A stretch of DNA of 38,509 bases, taken from Alphaproteobacteria bacterium. GTDB lineage: Bacteria; Pseudomonadota; Alphaproteobacteria; Rhodospirillales; WMHbin7. Position numbers and translations under genes: made by a program. Of the stretch, positions 38,392 through 38,509 are shown piece after piece. The stretch lies in assembly GCA_015231795.1 (NCBI GenBank), contig JADGAX010000014.1:1-38509 (forward strand), in the 5' to 3' direction. Positions within the stretch are counted from its first letter, which is position 1. Each line of letters opens with the position of its first letter. Under the pieces are notes generated by a model that saw nothing but the letters and a program-made list of their open reading frames with translations, was not told the DNA's origin and did no database searches.

Positions 38392-38509
38392 TCAAGCCCC
38401 TCGAACAACAAAAACAAAAACAAAAACAAGAAGGTGATTTATTTCTGTCAGACACTAAAAGCCAGCGGTCGTGCGATACCCGCCGCAGACAAAGAGCCAG
38501 GAGAACCTA
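38392..38509 (-). promoter_or_regulatory. Late-operon leader with CAAAAA tandem repeat
   Basis: No gene is seen in these 118 bases apart from the stop codon TAG at 38509-38507 that would close the 1-549 gene in a circle. Three tandem CAAAAA units (38409-38426) precede the terS ribosome site and read as TTTTTG on the coding strand. A cos or pac site could lie here, beside terS, but none can be recognised. Confidence 0.4.

Noticed and set aside
38409-38426. CRISPR-like or other repeat array
   Set aside because: Only three 6-bp units in tandem without spacers; it is a simple-sequence tract.

Overview
The window reads as one essentially complete temperate siphovirus (tailed phage, long non-contractile tail), written as a circularly permuted genome or as a circle opened between the replication and packaging genes. 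The GC-rich codon use, the GapR-like DUF2312 protein, the gene-transfer-agent-like tail module and the attachment site in a tRNA-Arg(CCG) 3' end all point to an alphaproteobacterial host; the genus cannot be read from the sequence. There are no host housekeeping genes.

Layout. (1) 1-7456, minus strand: a tightly coupled early operon running from a Cro/YdaS-like regulator through small regulators, an N4/N6-type DNA methyltransferase, a winged-helix protein, a C5-cytosine methyltransferase, a DnaB helicase and a replication-organiser-like protein that reaches the left edge. (2) 7457-7540: divergent control region with three evenly spaced operators, then a CI/LexA-like repressor on the plus strand (7541-8209). 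(3) 8206-8852, minus strand: two accessory genes (lipoprotein, membrane protein with zinc ribbon). (4) 8931-17890, plus strand: a long operon holding a GapR-like protein, an HD phosphohydrolase, a complete diversity-generating retroelement (DGR) with two target genes, Avd, template repeat and reverse transcriptase, then a Gp37/Gp68 protein, an ASCH-like protein, several small genes, an excisionase and a tyrosine integrase. (5) 17896-18112: attP, a 45-bp copy of a tRNA-Arg 3' end with repeated flanking sites. (6) 18133-38391, minus strand: the late operon, in transcription order TerS, TerL, gpW-like joiner, portal, S49 protease with internal scaffold, decoration protein, Mu gpT-like capsid protein, head-tail and tail proteins, tape measure, tail tip, fibre, holin, endolysin and Rz/Rz1 spanins, closed by a strong terminator.

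The most interesting system is the DGR at about 10534-13655. A 100-bp template repeat differs from the C-terminal variable repeats of two paralogous C-type-lectin/DUF1566-like genes almost only at template adenines (13 of 13 differences in the second, 9 of 10 in the first). Each variable repeat is followed by the same 18-nt block and a GC-rich hairpin with the same TGA loop but a different, fully paired stem. The template has no such hairpin. Unusually for a phage DGR, the targets are not in the tail region. They sit in the lysogeny-side operon with the integrase, so the diversified proteins may act in or on the host cell, although a role in the virion is not excluded.

How it works together: the CI/Cro pair chooses lysis or lysogeny; Int and Xis act at attP; the minus-strand early operon replicates and methylates the genome; the late operon packages DNA with a GpA-type terminase into a Mu-gpT-type capsid carrying a GTA-like tail; and the DGR operon rewrites the two lectin-like proteins.
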